Source: Streptomyces sp. MMG1121
GTDB taxonomy: Bacteria > Actinomycetota > Actinomycetes > Streptomycetales > Streptomycetaceae
Direction of reading: 5' to 3'
Length of the DNA: 64,000 nucleotides
Assembly: GCF_001280015.1 (NCBI RefSeq)
Contig: NZ_LGDV01000203.1
Location: 1 to 64,000 of the forward strand
Part shown: positions 61,035 through 64,000 of the stretch, one piece after another
Layout: each line of letters starts with the position of its first letter
Position numbering within the stretch: the stretch's first letter is position 1
The notes under the pieces: generated by a model
Database searches by the model: none
Told to the model about the DNA's origin: nothing
The model's input: only the letters and a program-made list of their open reading frames with translations
Program-made: the position numbers and the translations under genes

Positions 61035-62477
61035 CTACCGGCCGCCTCTGCGGCGCAGGCGCCTGCCCACGATCCCGTTGAGGATCTCGGTGTGGCGCCC
61101 CTTGAGGGCCGCGATCGGCACCTCGATGGTCACGTAGGTCTCGTGGCCGTCTCGGCGCCCTTCCACGCTGTCGGGATCGTTCCAGCGGAGCTCCGTACCG
61201 CCGGCCTCGAAGTGGTCGATGTCCGGGACCGTCTGGACGAGCACGCGGCTTCCTTCCGGAGTGGGAAGCTCGATCCACCAGTGCTCGGGAGCGCCGGCCG
61301 TACCGGTCATCTTGTAGTGGCACATGACCCAGCCGGCCGGGTCGTTGTGCTGGATCCGAAGGCCGTGCGCCGTCACGAAGTTCTCGACCGAGCGCTGCAT
61401 GAACGGACGGATCGTCTCCTCGTCGTGCTGCTCGTCGAGACCGGCCGGGCCGGAACTCAGCCCCGCGCTCTGCATCTCGCCCCGCAGCTGGTCCAGCTCG
61501 CTCTTGACCGCGGGCTCCAACCGGTCGAGCTCCGCCACGGCGCTCTCGTCGATCCAGCCAGTGAGGTAGTCCCAGTACTGTCCCCGGTCGATACCGCCGG
61601 AATCCGCAGCGGCGCGCACGGCCCACTCCCAGCAGGCGGCCCCCTCGGCCGTCTTGGGAATTCTCCTCGCCTGCCCGGAGCCCTCGTCATAGGTCGGCTC
61701 CCGGCCCACCGGGTTCGCGATCTCGGCGATCGCCTCAGCGGAGACCCCGTTGTCCTCCTCACGGCCGCGCTTGCGCTCCCTCGCCCGCTGAACGGCGGGG
61801 GCCGGGCTGCCGCCCTCCGCGCCATGGACGGCATGGCCGGCCTTGACGGCCCGTGCGACGACGGGGCTACTGAGAGCGCGCCTCGCGTTGGCCTCGGCTT
61901 CGCGTTCGAAGCGGTCGCCGGGGTCGGAGACGGACAGGCCGTTGCCGTTGTCGGTGCCGGAGACGGGGCCCTTGCGCTGCTGGATGACGTGGGTGAGTTC
62001 GTGAGCGAGGGTGTGCCTGTCGGCACCCCCGTCACCGATGACGACGTGTTCGCCGGAGGTGTAGGCACGAGCGCCGATCTCGGCCGCGGAACGGCGAGCC
62101 TCGGCACCGGTGTGCACGCGCACGGCGGAGAAGTCGGCACCGAGACGGGCTTCCATGTCGGTGCGGGTGGACGCGTCGAGCGGCCGGCCACTGCCTCGCA
62201 GTACGCCATGTACGGCCGAACGCTGCACCGTCGGTGCGGCCTCGGCCGTCGACTGCTCCTGCTCGTTCTCGTGGCCGCAACCGGGACCGTGCTGGTGGCG
62301 TTCCTGCGCCCCCGGGTGCCCGGCCCGGCGCAGCAACTGCACGACGGCATGGTTGCCGATGGAGGGTTGCAGGCCGATGGGACCGGCCGTTCTGTCCCCG
62401 CCCAAGGGGCGCCGCAGAGCTGTCTGCTGCGATGTGGACGGTTCCCGGTCGGTTGCTCGGCTGCTGCGCGCCTGCAC
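61035..62477 (-). CDS. DUF4157 (eCIS-core-domain) protein with a possible cysteine-protease-like C-domain
   Basis: 480 residues. The N-terminal half has the DUF4157 domain with LDASTRTDMEARLGADFSAVRVHTG, then ARAYTSGEHVVIG and the metallopeptidase-like HELTHVIQQ. This domain is found in proteins associated with extracellular contractile injection systems, often as a carrier for a variable toxin-like C-terminus. The C-terminal half is unfamiliar but has AACWEWAVRAA and PEHWWIELPTPEG, a Cys and His arranged as in papain-like folds. GTG 62477 has GGAGAG 7 nt upstream. No injection-system genes lie in the window. Confidence 0.82.
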   Translation of the reverse strand: MQARSSRATDREPSTSQQTALRRPLGGDRTAGPIGLQPSIGNHAVVQLLRRAGHPGAQERHQHGPGCGHENEQEQSTAEAAPTVQRSAVHGVLRGSGRPLDASTRTDMEARLGADFSAVRVHTGAEARRSAAEIGARAYTSGEHVVIGDGGADRHTLAHELTHVIQQRKGPVSGTDNGNGLSVSDPGDRFEREAEANARRALSSPVVARAVKAGHAVHGAEGGSPAPAVQRARERKRGREEDNGVSAEAIAEIANPVGREPTYDEGSGQARRIPKTAEGAACWEWAVRAAADSGGIDRGQYWDYLTGWIDESAVAELDRLEPAVKSELDQLRGEMQSAGLSSGPAGLDEQHDEETIRPFMQRSVENFVTAHGLRIQHNDPAGWVMCHYKMTGTAGAPEHWWIELPTPEGSRVLVQTVPDIDHFEAGGTELRWNDPDSVEGRRDGHETYVTIEVPIAALKGRHTEILNGIVGRRLRRRGGR

Positions 62478-62786
62478 GTTGGCCCTCTCCTGTCGGGGGT
62501 TGAGTGTCCTGCATACCAGGGCTGCGGTCGAGAGACGAGCGGCGAATGGGCACTGCTGCTGCCCATTCGGGCAGTAGCACAGGGGTCCGTGGGTCTGGGT
62601 GCGACCTGCCGCAGGCGAGGTGACGGCCTTCACCACCCGGTCCAGGCCGTCACCCACATCCACAACATCGCCTTCACCGCATGAACAGACGACCCCCGAG
62701 CGTCCTGGCGCCGGCCGTGGGCGAGCACGAGATATCCGGGGCTGACCGGCCGGAGGACGGCCGGTCGACCAGCCGCGGGTCGTGTC
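62478..62786. other. Intergenic stretch between DUF4157 and multicopper oxidase genes
   Basis: About 310 bp, likely holding the promoter of the DUF4157 gene. No gene is supported. Confidence 0.4.
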
Positions 62787-64000
62787 TCAGCCCATGTGTC
62801 CCCCTCCATGCCCGCCGTGCCCGGCGCCGTGGTCGAACTTCATGGCCTCGGCCGGCATGACGACGAAGGGCCGCATCATGCCCATGTCCTCGTGCTCCAG
62901 CAGATGGCAGTGGTACATGAACCGGCCGTACGCTCCGTCGAAGCGGCCCATGACCCGCAGCATCTGGTTCCCGGGCACGCGGAAGACGTCCTTGTTGCCG
63001 CGTTCGTTGGGGGCGAGCGGTATCGCTCGGCCGGCGTCGTACCGCAGCGGCGTACGGGTGCCACCGACGGCCGGGTCGAAGCCCGAGACGTCGTAGGCGT
63101 CCCGGCCGAGCAACTGGAAGTCGGCCAGATGGATGTGCATGGGGTGGACGATGGGCGCGAGGTTGAGGAAACTCCACTGCTCGTAGTCGCCCTCGGCGAT
63201 GGTGAAGCCGAGGGCGTCGTTGAACGTCCTGGAGGTGCGCCGGTACGTCTTGGTCGTGCCGTCGGGACCGGTGACCTGCACGATGCCGTCGGCCGGGAGC
63301 GTGAGGCCGCCCGGGTCCTCGGCCTCGGTCATTTCCCAGATCTCCGGGTGGCCGCCGGCGCCCTTGGTGGCGGGCGGGGTGAGCAGGACCAGGCGGTGGC
63401 CGTGCGGGAGGTCGTGGGTGAGGCGGCGGAAGGAGCCGGAGAGCACCTCGGGCAGTTCGAAGGTGTCCTCCTCACCGCAGGTCTCGCGGATGCGGAACTC
63501 CAGCACCGCCGGGTAGCGCACGTCGCCCGCCGGGTCGGGCACGCCCGCCGGCTGGTTGGGACCCTTGTTCACCAGCCGCAGGGTCCGGCCGGCCATCGAG
63601 CGGAAGTCGACCAGCAGGTCGAAGCGCTCGGCGGGCGCGGCGGTCAGCGTGGGCAGGTCCCCTTCGAAGTCGACCGGCACGGGGCGTGGCAGCAGCCCGC
63701 CGTCGCTACCGATCTGGTGCACGATCCCCGGCACCGGGTCGCCGGCCTCGTCGATCAGGACCAGCTCGAAGATGCGCGCGTTGGAGGCGTTGACCAGCCG
63801 GAAGCGGTACCAGGCGGCGTCCACCTCGGCGTGGGGCCAGATGCGGCCGTTGACCGTGGTGTACGGGCCGGTGAAGGGGATGGAGACCGGCTTTCCGGTC
63901 TCCGGGTTGCTCTGCTGGACGATCACCGTCTTGTGCAGCAGCCGGCCATTGAGGCGGCCGTCCTCGTCGGTGTCGAGGTTGCGGTCGGCGAGGAGCAGCG
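62787..64000 (-). CDS. Multicopper oxidase, C-terminal part (runs off the right edge)
   Basis: At least 404 codons of a laccase/CueO/phenoxazinone synthase-like oxidase; the frame is open to base 64000, so the N-terminal copper domain is outside. The visible part has the type 2/3 and type 1 copper sites [13 protein letters not shown] and [15 protein letters not shown], and ends in a His/Gly/Met-rich tail ([14 protein letters not shown]) that may bind copper. It oxidises phenols or metal ions with reduction of O2 to water. Location (secreted or cytoplasmic) cannot be told because the N-terminus is missing. Confidence 0.92.
   Translation of the reverse strand, partial: LLLADRNLDTDEDGRLNGRLLHKTVIVQQSNPETGKPVSIPFTGPYTTVNGRIWPHAEVDAAWYRFRLVNASNARIFELVLIDEAGDPVPGIVHQIGSDGGLLPRPVPVDFEGDLPTLTAAPAERFDLLVDFRSMAGRTLRLVNKGPNQPAGVPDPAGDVRYPAVLEFRIRETCGEEDTFELPEVLSGSFRRLTHDLPHGHRLVLLTPPATKGAGGHPEIWEMTEAEDPGGLTLPADGIVQVTGPDGTTKTYRRTSRTFNDALGFTIAEGDYEQWSFLNLAPIVHPMHIHLADFQLLGRDAYDVSGFDPAVGGTRTPLRYDAGRAIPLAPNERGNKDVFRVPGNQMLRVMGRFDGAYGRFMYHCHLLEHEDMGMMRPFVVMPAEAMKFDHGAGHGGHGGGHMG

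Noticed and set aside
1..64000. CRISPR arrays, tRNA or rRNA genes
   Set aside because: No regularly spaced direct repeats and no cloverleaf or rRNA-like sequence were seen by eye; tRNAscan and a repeat finder would be needed to exclude them fully.

Overview
The window is very GC-rich. Its gene families are typical of Streptomyces or a close actinomycete: GAF/ANTAR regulators, a SigB/SigF-type sigma factor, a mycothiol-type DinB enzyme, an ECF41 sigma factor, many GTG starts, and tight ATGA/GTGA gene overlaps. At least eight decayed genes or transposase relics are present, which fits an accessory or chromosome-arm region. I see no rRNA, tRNA or CRISPR array.

Layout. 0-13.4 kb is a patchwork of stress and housekeeping-accessory genes: the end of a lectin-like secreted protein, small membrane proteins, an enolase-superfamily enzyme behind a 36-codon ORF, a SigB/SigF-type sigma factor, two ANTAR regulators, a cation efflux protein, a tandem paralogue pair of unknown function, a carboxylate-amine ligase and a methyltransferase. 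Three promoter-like sequences share a GNNT(T)-15-GGGTAC-like layout. 13.4-18.7 kb holds a helicase-associated-domain helicase, an epoxide hydrolase and a Tat-exported phospholipase C-like protein.

18.9-35.9 kb (minus strand) is the centrepiece: ten genes with the same orientation and mostly overlapping or closely spaced ends. In transcription order they are a circularly permuted ATP-grasp-like ligase, an MFS exporter, NRPS A-T-C-T, NRPS TubC-Cy-A(Cys)-T-TE, a small cupin, a SidA/IucD-type lysine/ornithine N-hydroxylase, a second cupin, a methionyl-tRNA-synthetase-like protein, an ATP-grasp ligase, and a diaminopimelate decarboxylase of the proteobacterial subtype. N-hydroxylase plus cupin plus MetRS-like is the known machinery for making an N-N bond from N6-hydroxylysine and glycine (Spb38/Spb40 type). 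Here the cupin and MetRS halves, fused in Spb40, are two translationally coupled genes. The local LysA could supply lysine. The first NRPS A domain lacks the Asp that binds alpha-amino groups, while the second carries a cysteine code. I infer a hydrazine-containing, cysteine/thiazoline-type nonribosomal product that I cannot match to a known compound.

36.7-40.5 kb adds a nitrilase and a coupled PP-loop ATPase/ATP-grasp pair that may extend this cluster or form a second one. 41-49 kb holds an SDR with a TetR regulator, an XRE regulator with an alpha/beta hydrolase, small membrane and secreted proteins and a zinc alcohol dehydrogenase. 49.4-52.4 kb (minus) is a compact operon: a 50-codon peptide gene, coupled to an APH-fold protein with lost catalytic residues, coupled to an ABC exporter; this is a candidate peptide system. 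53-64 kb holds an ECF41 sigma factor behind a decayed AhpD-like gene, a PAP2-type membrane phosphatase, a secreted I36-type inhibitor, a second carboxylate-amine ligase, transposase relics, a DUF4157 protein and a multicopper oxidase that runs off the right edge.
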